Source: Bacteroides gallinarum DSM 18171 = JCM 13658
GTDB lineage: Bacteria; Bacteroidota; Bacteroidia; Bacteroidales; Bacteroidaceae
NCBI RefSeq assembly: GCF_000374365.1
Contig: NZ_KB894159.1
Coordinates: 1-36,083 of the forward strand
Length of the DNA stretch: 36,083 nt
Direction of reading: 5' to 3'
In this document: positions 16,329-25,680 of the stretch, piece after piece
Numbering within the stretch: position 1 is the stretch's first letter
Layout: every line of letters starts with the position of its first letter
Position numbers and translations under genes: made by a program
The notes under the pieces: generated by a model
The model's database searches: none
Seen by the model: the letters and a program-made list of their open reading frames with translations, nothing else
Told to the model about the DNA's origin: nothing

Positions 16329-17711
16329 TTATTTCTCTCTTCCTCCGCCCAATGCCTGATACAGGCTTATCACCGCCTGCATGCGGTCGAAGGTGTCGGT
16401 TACTTCCGAAAGCTGTGCGCTGAGGTAAGACTGCTCGGCAGACAGGACTTCCAGGTAGGTCGACGTGCCTAAGTTAAACAATTCTTTCGTATCTTCCGCT
16501 GCTTTGCGGGCAGAATTTACCTGGATTTCGCGCGAAACGGCTTTATCCGAGGTCATCTGGTACTGATACAGGGCGTTGCTCACTTCGTTGCCTGCCTGGA
16601 GCAGCGTGGTCTGGAACTGGATTTTTGCCTGTTCTTCCTGGGCTTTTGCCTGTTTCAGGCGGGCGATGTTGGCGCCGCGGTAGAATAGCGGCTGCGTGAG
16701 CGAGCCGATAGCGGATGCCAGCAGCTTACCCGGATTTACGATAGCGGAACCGGCGCTGTTGGTCCACCCGGCAGAACCGCTCAGGGTTATCTGCGGATAG
16801 AATGCGGCGCGGGCGCTGTTGGTGTCGTAGTAGCTGGCGGCCAGCGACATCTCGGCGGCTTTCACGTCGGGACGGTTGGAGAGCAGCTGCAAGGGGATGC
16901 CGGTGGAGAACTCGGCGGGCAGCTCCTGGGCTTCCAGTGTGCCGCGGGCAATGCTCTGCGCGGGCTGGTTCAGCATCAGGCACAGGGCGTTCTCCGTTTC
17001 GCGGATGCTCTGGCGGATGTCGGGCAGGGAAGCCAGTACCTGCGCATAGGCGGTGCGGCTTTGCTCTACGGCTGCGCTGTTGGTCATGGCGGCGTCTTTC
17101 ATTGCCTCCACGGTTTCGAGGTTACGTTTCAGGATGTCGCAGGTGGCCTCGCTTATTTGCAACTGGCGGTCGAGCATCAGCAGGGTGTAGTACATATTGG
17201 CTACGTTGGCGATGACCTGGGTTTGCACGGCTTGCTCGTAGAACTGTGTCTGTTTCAAGGATACCTGCGCCTTGCGCTTGGGGTTGAGCAACTGGCCGAA
17301 CAGGTCTATCTGCCAGCTTGCCGTTACGGGCAGCGAGTAGGTCTGGGTGGCTTTGCCCTTGTCCCAACTGCTTACCGTGCCCTGCGGAGAGAGCGACAGT
17401 GTGGGGGCGTATGCCAGGCGTGCGGACATCAGTGCGGCCTGTGCCTGCTTTACGTTCAGTGCGGCGCTGCGCAGGTCGGCGTTGTTGGCGAGTGCCTGTT
17501 CGATGAGCGTCTGCAACTGGGCGTCGGTAAAGACTTCCTTCCAGGGCAGGTTACCGAAATTGGCAGTGTCGGCGGCAAGGGTATCGCCACCGACAACGGT
17601 GTCGCGATACAGGCCTTCCACTGTAATATCTTCGGGTCTGTCGTATGATTTGTAGATGTGGCAACTGCTCAGTAAAGCAGTTGCACACACCAGCGTTATT
17701 ATTTTCTTCAT
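16329..17711 (-). CDS. Outer-membrane efflux channel lipoprotein (TolC/OprM/NodT family)
   Basis: The 460-residue protein is the outer-membrane duct of a tripartite pump. It has a lipobox (LLSSC, Cys17) and two copies of the outer-membrane-efflux-protein repeat, seen in coiled-coil-rich Ala/Gln segments (SAALNVKQAQAALMSARLAYAP and the C-terminal AEQSYLSAQLSEV) with the conserved FYPQITLSGSAGW and LTQPLFYRG motifs. It starts 53 bp downstream of the RND pump gene and is followed by the LpxA-like gene on the same strand. Confidence 0.94.
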   Translation of the reverse strand: MKKIITLVCATALLSSCHIYKSYDRPEDITVEGLYRDTVVGGDTLAADTANFGNLPWKEVFTDAQLQTLIEQALANNADLRSAALNVKQAQAALMSARLAYAPTLSLSPQGTVSSWDKGKATQTYSLPVTASWQIDLFGQLLNPKRKAQVSLKQTQFYEQAVQTQVIANVANMYYTLLMLDRQLQISEATCDILKRNLETVEAMKDAAMTNSAAVEQSRTAYAQVLASLPDIRQSIRETENALCLMLNQPAQSIARGTLEAQELPAEFSTGIPLQLLSNRPDVKAAEMSLAASYYDTNSARAAFYPQITLSGSAGWTNSAGSAIVNPGKLLASAIGSLTQPLFYRGANIARLKQAKAQEEQAKIQFQTTLLQAGNEVSNALYQYQMTSDKAVSREIQVNSARKAAEDTKELFNLGTSTYLEVLSAEQSYLSAQLSEVTDTFDRMQAVISLYQALGGGREK

Positions 17712-17764
17712 GATAATCGTATTTTTGAGGTTACGGGCGGTGCTGTCACCGCTCGTAACTGCAT

Positions 17765-20700
17765 TTATTTCGTATATTGTTCAATCTCAGGTTCTGCATC
17801 CGAGTTATCCACATCTTCCCATTCCATAGGCTTGACTTTCTCCTGCAAGTACTGGAAGGCTACGAACAGGGCGGGTACGATGAATATCTGCAATATCATA
17901 CCGATTAACATACCGCCGATTGCGGAAGTACCCAGCGTACGGTTACCGTTGGCGCCCGCACCGGAGGCAATCATCAGCGGAATCAAACCCACAATCATCG
18001 CCAGGGAGGTCATAAGGATAGGACGCAGACGGGCGGCGGCTCCCAGGACGGCAGCCCATGTGATGCTCATACCCATTTTGCGGCGGTCTAAGGCGAACTC
18101 TACAATCAGGATGGCGTTCTTTGCCAACAGACCCATTAGCATAATCAGGGCAATCTGCATGTAGATGTCGTTGGACATGGAGCCCATTATCATCTTCAGC
18201 ACCGAGATGTTGCCCAGGGCGCTCATGCCGTTGACGAACAGGAAGCTACCCAGCAGACCGAACGGAATGGACAGCAATACGGAGAGCGGCAGGATGTAGC
18301 TTTCGTACTGCGCACTCAGCAGCAGGTACACGAAGACGAAGCAGAGTACGAAAATCAGGCCGGTGGTGTTGCCGCTGGTTTCGGCCTCCTCACGCGCCAT
18401 ACCGCCCAGCTCGTAGGCGAAACCGGTAGGTAGGTTCTCTTTGGCTACCTCTGCAATGGCGGCCAGTGCCTGTCCGGAGGTGTAACCGGTGGCGGGGGCT
18501 ACCATGACTTTCATGGAGGTGTAGAGGTTGAAACGGCTGATGATATCCGGTCCGTACACTTTCTTGATAGAGACGAACTGGGTGATAGGAGCCATTTCGC
18601 TGCCGTTACGTACCTTGATGCTCGACAGGGATTCCAGGTTCTTGGTGGCATTCGGCTCTGCCTGAATCATTACGCGGTACATCTTACCGAAGCTGTTGAA
18701 GTTGGAGGCGTACAGACCGCCGAAGTATCCCTGCATGGTGCTCAGGATGTCGCTGGGGCTGATTCCTGCTTTCTTGCAGGCTGCCGCGTCGATGTCCAGC
18801 ATGTATTGCGGGAAGTTCGGGTTGAAGCTCGTCTTGGCGGAGTTGATTTCCGGACGTTCTTCCAGGGCGGCGGTGTAGTTGTTCACTACTTCGTAGAAGT
18901 GGTTCAGGTCGCCGCCGGTCTTATCCTGCATGTTCAGCTCGATGTCGCTGGATGCCGAGTATCCCGGAATCATAGGCGGAGCGAAGAACAGTACCTGGGC
19001 TTCCTTGATAATCTTCTGGGCGCGCATGAAGAGTGTGGCGTAGACCACGGTAGAGTTCTGCATCGTAGAGCGTTCTTCCCAGTTCTTCAACTTGATGATG
19101 AGCGAACCGTAGGAGGGTCCCTGGCCGCCGATGAAGCTGAAGCCGGAGATTACCGTACGCGATTCTACCGCAGGGTCGGCGGCCACCAGGCTGTCTACGC
19201 GGTTCAGCACTTCCATTGCACGTTCCTGCGATGTGCCCGGGGGCAGTGTCACTACGCCCATGATAGTACCGGTATCTTCATTGGGAACCATGCCCGTGGG
19301 GGTAATCTTCATGAAGAATATCAGCAGGACGATAGAGGCTGCCACGATTCCGGCGGAGAGCCATTTCTTCTGGATGAAGAACAGTACGTTCTTCTTGTAT
19401 TTTTTCAGCAGGTTGTCGTAGTGTGCGTTGAAGGCTGTGTGGAAGCGGTTCACGAACGTGGATTTCTTTTCGCCGTGCTCGTCGTGGGGCTTCAGGAAGA
19501 TAGCACACAGCGCGGGGCTCAGCGTCAAGGCGTTCAGTGCGGAGAAACCGATAGCGATTGCCATGGTAAGACCGAACTGGCGGTAGAATGTTCCTGCCGT
19601 ACCGCCCATGAAGCTTACCGGGATAAATACGGACATCATCACCAGGGTGATAGATACGATAGCGCCGCCCAGCTCGTGCATGGCGTCGATAGATGCGGTC
19701 CTTGCCGATTTATAGCCCTGGTCGAGCTTGGCATGGACGCCCTCGACGACGACTATGGCATCGTCCACCACAATCGCAATGGCGAGCACCATGGCGGAAA
19801 GGGTCAGCAGGTTGATACTGAAACCGATTAGCTTCAGCACGAAGAAGGTGGCAATCAGCGCCACCGGAATGGCAATGGCGGGAATCAGCGTGGAGCGCAT
19901 GTCTTGCAGGAAGATGTACACCACGATGAACACGAGGATGAATGCCTCTATCAATGTCTTGATTACTTCATGGATAGAAGCGAACAGGAAGTCGTTGGCG
20001 CTTTGCGCGATGTTGATTTTCAAGCCCGAGGGCAATGATGCGGATGCTTCGTCGAGCACTTTTTCCAGGTCGCTGATAGTCTGTGTGGCATTGGTTCCTG
20101 CCATTTGGTATACGATACAGGATACTGCCTTGTGTCCGTTTACGGTGTTGTTGAAGTTATAGGACAGACGTCCGAGCTCGATGTCGGCGATGTCTTTCAC
20201 ACGGAGCACTTCACCGTTCTCGAGGGCTTTGATAACGATGTTCTCGAACTCTTCGGGCTGCTGGAGGCGGCCTTTATAACGGATAGTGTACTGGAAGCTC
20301 TGGTTGCCGCGCTCACCGAACTGGCCGGGAGCGGCTTCGATGTTCTGCTCGGCCAGTGCGTTGGATACGTCGTTGGGTATCAGCTTGTACTGTGCCATTA
20401 TATCGGGTTTCAGCCAGATACGCATGGAGTAGTCCTGTCCGAGCACGTTGGCATCACCCACACCGTTTACACGTTTTACTTCCGGGATGAGGTTGATGTT
20501 GGCGTAGTTCTCGAGGAATTCGATGTTGTACTGGTCTTTCTCGTCGTAAATGGAGAATACCATAAGCATGGAGGTTTGCCGCTTCTGCGTGGTTACGCCG
20601 ACTTTGGTTACTTCGGCAGGCAGCAAGCCTTGTGCCATGGACACGCGGTTCTGTACGTTGACGGCTGCCATGTCCGGGTCGGTTCCCTGCTTGAAGTAAA

Positions 20701-20977
20701 TGGAGATATCGGCGGAGCCGTTGTTGGAGGCGTTGGAGGTCATGTACATCATGTTCTCCACACCGTTGATTTGGTCTTCCAGCGGTGCGATGACGGAGTT
20801 CAACACCGTTTGGGCGTTGGCGCCGGTATAGGTGGCACGTACCGATACCGTAGGAGGCGCAATGTCCGGATATTGGGTGATAGGCAGTGTTGCCAGGCCG
20901 ATAAATCCCAGGATTACTATCAGGATAGAGATTACCGTGGATAGCACCGGACGATTAATGAATCTATCTAATTTCAT
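17765..20977 (-). CDS. RND-family multidrug efflux pump, inner-membrane component (AcrB/HAE1 type)
   Basis: This proton-driven pump of 1070 residues exports hydrophobic compounds. It has the family N-terminus (MKLDRFINRPVLSTVISILI), two large periplasmic regions and about twelve membrane helices. The proton-relay residues are present: adjacent Asp405-Asp406 in TM4 (IVVDDAIVVVEG) and Lys953 in TM10 (GLLAKNAILIVEFA). TM5/6 carry SVFIPVSFMGGTAGTFYRQF. Length is normal and nothing is broken. It lies between the adaptor and channel genes of the operon. The substrate cannot be predicted. Confidence 0.96.
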   Translation of the reverse strand: MKLDRFINRPVLSTVISILIVILGFIGLATLPITQYPDIAPPTVSVRATYTGANAQTVLNSVIAPLEDQINGVENMMYMTSNASNNGSADISIYFKQGTDPDMAAVNVQNRVSMAQGLLPAEVTKVGVTTQKRQTSMLMVFSIYDEKDQYNIEFLENYANINLIPEVKRVNGVGDANVLGQDYSMRIWLKPDIMAQYKLIPNDVSNALAEQNIEAAPGQFGERGNQSFQYTIRYKGRLQQPEEFENIVIKALENGEVLRVKDIADIELGRLSYNFNNTVNGHKAVSCIVYQMAGTNATQTISDLEKVLDEASASLPSGLKINIAQSANDFLFASIHEVIKTLIEAFILVFIVVYIFLQDMRSTLIPAIAIPVALIATFFVLKLIGFSINLLTLSAMVLAIAIVVDDAIVVVEGVHAKLDQGYKSARTASIDAMHELGGAIVSITLVMMSVFIPVSFMGGTAGTFYRQFGLTMAIAIGFSALNALTLSPALCAIFLKPHDEHGEKKSTFVNRFHTAFNAHYDNLLKKYKKNVLFFIQKKWLSAGIVAASIVLLIFFMKITPTGMVPNEDTGTIMGVVTLPPGTSQERAMEVLNRVDSLVAADPAVESRTVISGFSFIGGQGPSYGSLIIKLKNWEERSTMQNSTVVYATLFMRAQKIIKEAQVLFFAPPMIPGYSASSDIELNMQDKTGGDLNHFYEVVNNYTAALEERPEINSAKTSFNPNFPQYMLDIDAAACKKAGISPSDILSTMQGYFGGLYASNFNSFGKMYRVMIQAEPNATKNLESLSSIKVRNGSEMAPITQFVSIKKVYGPDIISRFNLYTSMKVMVAPATGYTSGQALAAIAEVAKENLPTGFAYELGGMAREEAETSGNTTGLIFVLCFVFVYLLLSAQYESYILPLSVLLSIPFGLLGSFLFVNGMSALGNISVLKMIMGSMSNDIYMQIALIMLMGLLAKNAILIVEFALDRRKMGMSITWAAVLGAAARLRPILMTSLAMIVGLIPLMIASGAGANGNRTLGTSAIGGMLIGMILQIFIVPALFVAFQYLQEKVKPMEWEDVDNSDAEPEIEQYTK

Positions 20978-21054
20978 GCTATTTAGTTTAGTTGTTAGGG
21001 TTTGGCTGCCGGCAGCGGCTGTTGTTCCGCGCCGGGGCAGCTAAACGTTAAACG
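20978..21054. other. Adaptor-pump intercistronic gap with GC-rich palindrome and 7-bp repeats
   Basis: GCTGCCGGCAGC (21005-21016) is a perfect 12-bp palindrome, and GGCAGC recurs at 21036-21041, so a larger hairpin can also form. Two TAAACGT copies (21042-21055) run into the adaptor stop codon. It may adjust transcript stability between adaptor and pump. Confidence 0.35.
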
Positions 21055-22230
21055 TTAATTGAATGCAGTTTGGATATTGCCTTCTTTCTGGTCTTTGAGA
21101 GCCTTCTGGTATTCGGCCTCTTTCTCCTGGGGAGTGATAGGGGTGATGCTTTGGCCGTCTTTCAGGTTCTGTACGCCTTCTATCACAATCTTGTCGCCTG
21201 CTTTCAAACCGCCGGTAACGTAGAAGTACTTGCCGTCGTTCAGGCTGAATACTTGTATTTCGGTATTTTTCAGCGTGTTGTCCGCCTGTACGACGAATAC
21301 GAACTTCTTGTCCTGTATTTCGTTGGTTGCCGACTGCGGAATCATGATTACATTCTCCATAGGATTGGGGAATACTACGTTGCCCGTACCGCCGCTGCGC
21401 AGGATGTTGTGCTTGTTGGGGAACAGGGCGCGCATGTTCACAGCGCCTGTGGTCTGGTCGATAACGCCGCTGATAGTTTCTACGCGCCCACTATCGGCGT
21501 ACATGGTTCCGTCTATCAGTTGCAGTTGTACCTGGGGCATCTTCGCCAGGATGTCCTGGGTGCTGCCGCCTTCGCGTATCAGCGACAGGAGCTGTCTTTC
21601 GGTCATGGAGAAGTATGCGAACATTTCGGAAATGTCGGCAACCGTAGTCAGCGGAGTAGTCGTGGAGGGGCTTACCAGGCTGCCCACACGGTAGGGAATC
21701 GTACCTACGACGCCGTCACTGGGGCTCGTTACACTGGTATATGACAGGTTGTTCTCGGCATTGACCAGTTGCGCTTCCGCTTGTGCCAGTTGCGCCTTGG
21801 TTTGCGCCAATTGGTTTTCGGCCATTTGCAGGTCGTAGTCGCTGATGATATTCTTCTGGTTCAGCGTGCGTTTGTTGTTTACCGTAAGTTCCTGGGTGTT
21901 TACCGCTGCCTTCGCTGTTTCGACCGCAGCTTTGGCGGAGTTCACGGCAGCCTGGTACTGCACGGGGTCGATGCTGAACAATACTTGCCCTTTACGTACT
22001 ACGGAACCTTCGTCCACGTGCAACTTCGTGATGAAACCGCTCACCATCGGGCGGATTTCCACATCTTGTTTACCTTTGATAGTAGCCGGATAGCTGTTTG
22101 TCAAGTTAGCAGTGGTAGTTTCTACTGCAATCACTGCAAATTCGGGTGCTTTGCCCGTGCCTTTGTCACCTTGTCCGCAACTGCTGAGCAGTGCCAGGCA
22201 ACATGCCAATAATACTAATCTACTCTTCAT
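21055..22230 (-). CDS. RND efflux periplasmic adaptor lipoprotein (AcrA/MexA type)
   Basis: The 391-residue protein links the pump to the outer-membrane channel. It shows a lipobox (LLSSC, Cys18), a lipoyl-like half motif (VEIRPMVSGFITKLHVDEGSVVRKGQVLFSIDP, about 56-88), a coiled-coil hairpin rich in Ala/Gln/Asn (about 95-165), the second lipoyl half (VTSPSDGVVGTIPYRVGSLV) and a beta-barrel/membrane-proximal region. It is the first gene of the four-gene operon. Its upstream region carries a promoter box overlapped by an inverted repeat. Confidence 0.95.
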   Translation of the reverse strand: MKSRLVLLACCLALLSSCGQGDKGTGKAPEFAVIAVETTTANLTNSYPATIKGKQDVEIRPMVSGFITKLHVDEGSVVRKGQVLFSIDPVQYQAAVNSAKAAVETAKAAVNTQELTVNNKRTLNQKNIISDYDLQMAENQLAQTKAQLAQAEAQLVNAENNLSYTSVTSPSDGVVGTIPYRVGSLVSPSTTTPLTTVADISEMFAYFSMTERQLLSLIREGGSTQDILAKMPQVQLQLIDGTMYADSGRVETISGVIDQTTGAVNMRALFPNKHNILRSGGTGNVVFPNPMENVIMIPQSATNEIQDKKFVFVVQADNTLKNTEIQVFSLNDGKYFYVTGGLKAGDKIVIEGVQNLKDGQSITPITPQEKEAEYQKALKDQKEGNIQTAFN

Positions 22231-22302
22231 ACTCTTTATTATTCTCTGTATAGTTTTATTCTGATTAATCCGTAGCTTTTCGTGTGTAAATCATAGTAGA
22301 AA

Positions 22303-22345
22303 CAAGGATAGCCGTTGAAAACTGAATGCTCTTATTCAGTTTTCA
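22303..22345 (-). promoter_or_regulatory. Efflux-operon promoter with overlapping 12-bp inverted repeat (candidate operator)
   Basis: TGAAAACTGAAT (22316-22327) and ATTCAGTTTTCA (22334-22345) are perfect arms around a 6-bp centre. Next to it, on the minus strand, TATCCTTG (complement of 22303-22310) is a one-mismatch -7 box, so the dyad covers the -33 region. That arrangement suits a repressor such as a TetR or MarR type, but no regulator gene is next to the operon. Confidence 0.5.
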
Positions 22346-22483
22346 GCCGCAAAATTATTCTTTTCCCGGTATATAAGGTATGAATATCCTTGTTTTTTAA
22401 CTATGTTTTATATATAGGCGGGAGAAATGCCTGTTTTTTGATTAAAATACTGTAAAGCATACTGCTAATTGCCGGATAACCCT

Positions 22484-22491
22484 TATTTTTG
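22484..22491 (+). promoter_or_regulatory. Candidate -7 box for the Ig-like lipoprotein gene
   Basis: TATTTTTG matches TAnnTTTG fully, 31 bp upstream of the ATG at 22523. It lies downstream of a possible TTG start at 22469, which argues against that earlier start. Confidence 0.55.
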
Positions 22492-22522
22492 CACTATGTT
22501 AGATTGTAGACGCCATAATAGA

Positions 22523-24457
22523 ATGAAACCGTTTATACGCCGGTTATGCGGGGTAGCCGCAGGGGTGGCTGTCTTGTATTCCTGCGCCAGTGTAGGCCGT
22601 CTGGAAGGTGGCCCGATAGACGAGGAACCGCCCCGTTTCGTCACGAGTTCCCCGCTGCCGGGCACGCTCCATAATAAAAGGACGAGAATATCAATCGAGT
22701 TTGACGAATTCATCAAGCTGGAGAAGGCGAATGAGAAGGTGGTCATTTCCCCGCCCCAGGTGCAGCAGCCGGAGATAAAGGCGAGCGGCAAGCGGGTGGT
22801 GGTTAATTTGCAGGATACGCTGAAGGCCAATACCACGTACACCATAGATTTTGCCGACGCTATCCAGGACAATAATGAGGGGAACGCGATGCCGAGTTTC
22901 ACCTACACTTTCTCCACGGGTGCGGAGCTCGATTCCATGGCTATTGCCGGGACTTTGCTCGATGCCTCGAACCTGGAGCCGGTAAAGGGGTTGCTGGTGG
23001 GCTTGCATGCTAACTTGGCGGACTCCGCCTTCACCACGCTGCCTTTCAGCCGTGTGGGGCGTACGGACAGCCGGGGGCAGTTCTCCATTCGCGGGGTGGC
23101 TCCGGGAAAGTACCGCATCTATGCTTTAATGGATGCCGACCAGAATTTCAAGTTCTCCCAGCCTACGGAAATCATAGCTTTCAACGACTCGATTATCATC
23201 CCTTCCATGGAGGAGCGCACCCGCCAGGATACTCTCTGGAAAGACTCTTTGACGGTAGATACGATTATAGAGCGGCAGTACACCCATTTCTTGCCGGACG
23301 ATGTGATTTTGCGCAGCTTCAAGGAAAAGACTTTCTCGCAGCGCCTTATGAAAACGGAGCGCCTCACCCCGGAGAAGTTCTCTTTCTATTTTACGGCTCC
23401 GGCGGACAGCCTGCCTCTGCTGAAAGGGCTGAATTTCGATGAAAAGGACGCTTTTGTCGTCGAGCAGACCACCGGAAGAAACGATACCATTCATTACTGG
23501 ATAAAGGATTCGCTGCTCTACCGGCAGGATACGTTGCGGATGAGCCTTACCTATTTGTACACGGACAGCCTGAAACAACTGGTTCCCCGGACGGATACTT
23601 TGAGAATGGTGTCGAAGGTGAGCTGGCAGAAGTTGCAGGAAAAGAAGCAGGAGGCGAAGGAAAAAGCCGAGAAGGAGAAGAAGAAGAGAAGGAAGAAGGG
23701 AGAGGAGGAGAAGGAAGAGACGCCTTTCCTGGCAATGGATGTGTATGCCCCTTCGGACATGGATGTGTACGACTATATTACGCTGAGCTTCCCGGAACCG
23801 ATAGCCAGCATCAATGATACCGCCCTGCACGTAAGGCAGCAGGTGGATTCGTTGTGGCAGGATGTGGAGTTCGACTTTATGCGGGATTCGCTGGATTTGA
23901 AACGTTATAACCTGTATGCCGACTGGAAGCCGGGCGAGAATTATCTTTTCGAGGTGGACTCGACCGCTTTTCACGGATTGTACGGCTTATTCACCGATAA
24001 GGTGAAGAAGGAGTTCCGGGTGAAGAAGCTGGAGGAGTACGGGCAGATATTTTTTAATATTACCGGCGCCGACTCCCTGGCGTTCGTAGAGCTGCTGGAT
24101 GCTCAGGATAAGGTGGTGCGGACTGTGCCGGTGGTAGAGGGGAAAGCGGATTTTTATTATCTGAATCCGGGTAAATACGGGGCGCGGCTCATTAACGATA
24201 CGAACGGAAACGGGGTATGGGACACCGGGGACTATGCTACGAAGCGCCAGCCGGAAATGGTCTATTACTATCCTCAGGTGCTGGAATTCAAGGCTAATTT
24301 CGATTTAATCCAGGATTGGAACGTAAAGGAAAGGCCGCTGGATAAGCAAAAGCCGGACGAACTAAAAAAACAAAAGCCAGATGAAGACAAGAAAAAGAAG
24401 AATAACCGGAATAGCCGTAACAGCAGCGGTAATAGCGGCAGGGGGTACAGTTATTAG
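22523..24457 (+). CDS. Ig-like (Big_5) domain lipoprotein of unknown function
   Basis: Starting at the ATG at 22523 gives 644 residues with a clean lipoprotein signal (lipobox LYSC, Cys21); longer starts would bury the signal and precede the promoter box. An Ig-like Big_5 domain follows (PPRFVTSSPLPGT to YTFSTG, about 32-132), then a carboxypeptidase-regulatory-like fold (GRTDSRGQFSIRGVAPGKYRIYALMD), a highly charged Lys/Glu stretch (about 370-395, probably a helix or coil) and a low-complexity Lys/Asn/Ser tail with a KQKPDE duplication. Such proteins are widespread in Bacteroidota envelopes, but the role is unknown to me. The next gene overlaps its 3' end by 77 bp. Confidence 0.82.
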   Translation: MKPFIRRLCGVAAGVAVLYSCASVGRLEGGPIDEEPPRFVTSSPLPGTLHNKRTRISIEFDEFIKLEKANEKVVISPPQVQQPEIKASGKRVVVNLQDTLKANTTYTIDFADAIQDNNEGNAMPSFTYTFSTGAELDSMAIAGTLLDASNLEPVKGLLVGLHANLADSAFTTLPFSRVGRTDSRGQFSIRGVAPGKYRIYALMDADQNFKFSQPTEIIAFNDSIIIPSMEERTRQDTLWKDSLTVDTIIERQYTHFLPDDVILRSFKEKTFSQRLMKTERLTPEKFSFYFTAPADSLPLLKGLNFDEKDAFVVEQTTGRNDTIHYWIKDSLLYRQDTLRMSLTYLYTDSLKQLVPRTDTLRMVSKVSWQKLQEKKQEAKEKAEKEKKKRRKKGEEEKEETPFLAMDVYAPSDMDVYDYITLSFPEPIASINDTALHVRQQVDSLWQDVEFDFMRDSLDLKRYNLYADWKPGENYLFEVDSTAFHGLYGLFTDKVKKEFRVKKLEEYGQIFFNITGADSLAFVELLDAQDKVVRTVPVVEGKADFYYLNPGKYGARLINDTNGNGVWDTGDYATKRQPEMVYYYPQVLEFKANFDLIQDWNVKERPLDKQKPDELKKQKPDEDKKKKNNRNSRNSSGNSGRGYSY

Positions 24458-25286
24458 GCGGAAACGGGTGCTGGGGCTGTTCCTGCTGGCCGGGCTTCTG
24501 TGCCTGGGCAGCCTGATGCCTGTGCAGGCTCAGTGTGCGGCGAGGAACGAGGCGTTCCAGTCGGGGGAGCATGTTATGTACGACTTGTATTTTAACTGGA
24601 AATTCATCTGGAAGAAGGTGGGGTTGGCGAGCCTCACTACGAATGCCACCACGTATCATTCCCAGCCTGCATTCCGTTTCAATCTTCTTTCCGTAGGCAG
24701 CAAAAAGACGGATTTCTTTTTTAAGATGCGCGATACGCTGACTTGTTATGTGAGCGACAAGCTCGAGCCGCTCTATTTCCGCAAGGCGGCGGAGGAGGGA
24801 AAACGCTATACGGTGGACGAGGCATGGTTTTCGTACAACGACGGCGTGTCTACCGTGAAGCAGCGGCGCACCTGGCACAGCCCCGTGCGCGAGCCGCAGG
24901 AAATGGAATACAGCGACAGCCGTTGTATCTTCGATATGTTGAGCATCCTGGCGCAGGCGCGTTCTTACGACCCCCGCGACTATACGGTGGGCGAGAAGAT
25001 ATTGTTTCCCATGGCAACGGGGCGCAGGGTGGAGGAGCAGACCTTGATTTACCGCGGCAAGGAGGAGGTGAAGGCGAATAACGATACAATCTACCGCTGC
25101 CTCGTATTCTCGTTCGTGGAGTACAAGAAGGGGAAAGAGAAGGAGGTTATCACCTTCTTTATCTCCGACGACAAGAACCACCTTCCCATTCGGTTGGATA
25201 TGTACCTGAACTTCGGCTCGGCGAAAGCTTTCCTTAAGAGCGTGAGGGGCAACCGCTATCCGATGTCTTCTGTCGTTATAAAGTAA
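24381..25286 (+). CDS. DUF3108 family exported protein
   Basis: The 301-residue protein matches the DUF3108 pattern: GEHVMYDLYFNWKFIWKKVGLASL near the start, KKTDFFFKMRDTLTCYVS, and a C-terminal FFISDDKNHLPIRLDMYLNFGSAKAFL. The family is thought to be periplasmic with unknown function. The ATG at 24381 lies within the upstream gene in another frame and yields two hydrophobic stretches separated by RRKR; the second (VLGLFLLAGLLCLG, ending PVQA) is the better signal peptide, so translation may really begin near codon 25-30 (for example GTG at 24468). Its last 11 bases overlap the convergent thioesterase gene. Confidence 0.78.
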   Translation: MKTRKRRITGIAVTAAVIAAGGTVIRRKRVLGLFLLAGLLCLGSLMPVQAQCAARNEAFQSGEHVMYDLYFNWKFIWKKVGLASLTTNATTYHSQPAFRFNLLSVGSKKTDFFFKMRDTLTCYVSDKLEPLYFRKAAEEGKRYTVDEAWFSYNDGVSTVKQRRTWHSPVREPQEMEYSDSRCIFDMLSILAQARSYDPRDYTVGEKILFPMATGRRVEEQTLIYRGKEEVKANNDTIYRCLVFSFVEYKKGKEKEVITFFISDDKNHLPIRLDMYLNFGSAKAFLKSVRGNRYPMSSVVIK

Positions 25287-25680
25287 ACGGAAGCACGTCT
25301 CCTTTCCTGAAAACGCTGGATTCGAATGTCGCTACCAGCTCTCCTTTTTGGTTGGTGATGTCTATCTGGTAATATCCGGTGGTGCGTCCGATGTACCGTT
25401 CGCGCGCTTCGGCATACAGCGTATCGCCCGTGCCGCTGCTGCGCAGGAATGTAATGGTGGAGGAAAGTGACAAGGCCAGTGCGCCGTGCGAATTGGCGGC
25501 TGCCGCCAGGGCAAGGTCGGCCAGTGTAAAGAGGGCTCCGCCCTGGGTGCGGTGTCCGGCATTGAGGTGTTCTTCCGTGATAACCAGGCGTGCTTTGCTG
25601 TATCCTTCTTTTATTTCTATCAGTTCCACACCGACTCTGCCGGCGAAGTGGTCTTTCTTGAAAAATTCTTGTGGAGTCAT
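25276..25680 (-). CDS. PaaI-type hotdog-fold acyl-CoA thioesterase
   Basis: The 134-residue protein is a single hotdog domain that probably hydrolyses acyl- or aryl-CoA thioesters. The active-site helix region HLNAGHRTQGGALFTLADLALAAAANS has the expected His/Asn start, GG turn and Asp55; the usual HGG is QGG here. The C-terminal half carries the strand pattern YAEARERYIGRTTGYYQIDI. It is cytoplasmic and convergent with the DUF3108 gene, sharing 11 bp including both stop codons. Confidence 0.85.
   Translation of the reverse strand: MTPQEFFKKDHFAGRVGVELIEIKEGYSKARLVITEEHLNAGHRTQGGALFTLADLALAAAANSHGALALSLSSTITFLRSSGTGDTLYAEARERYIGRTTGYYQIDITNQKGELVATFESSVFRKGDVLPFTL

Noticed and set aside
18806..19831. 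341-codon plus-strand open frame inside the RND pump gene
   Set aside because: Shadow of the pump's codon use; rich in His/Gly/Arg/Glu without any family pattern.
22469..22522. Earlier starts (TTG at 22469, ATG at 22496) for the Ig-like lipoprotein
   Set aside because: They lie before or within 5 bp of the promoter box and would place extra residues before the lipoprotein signal.
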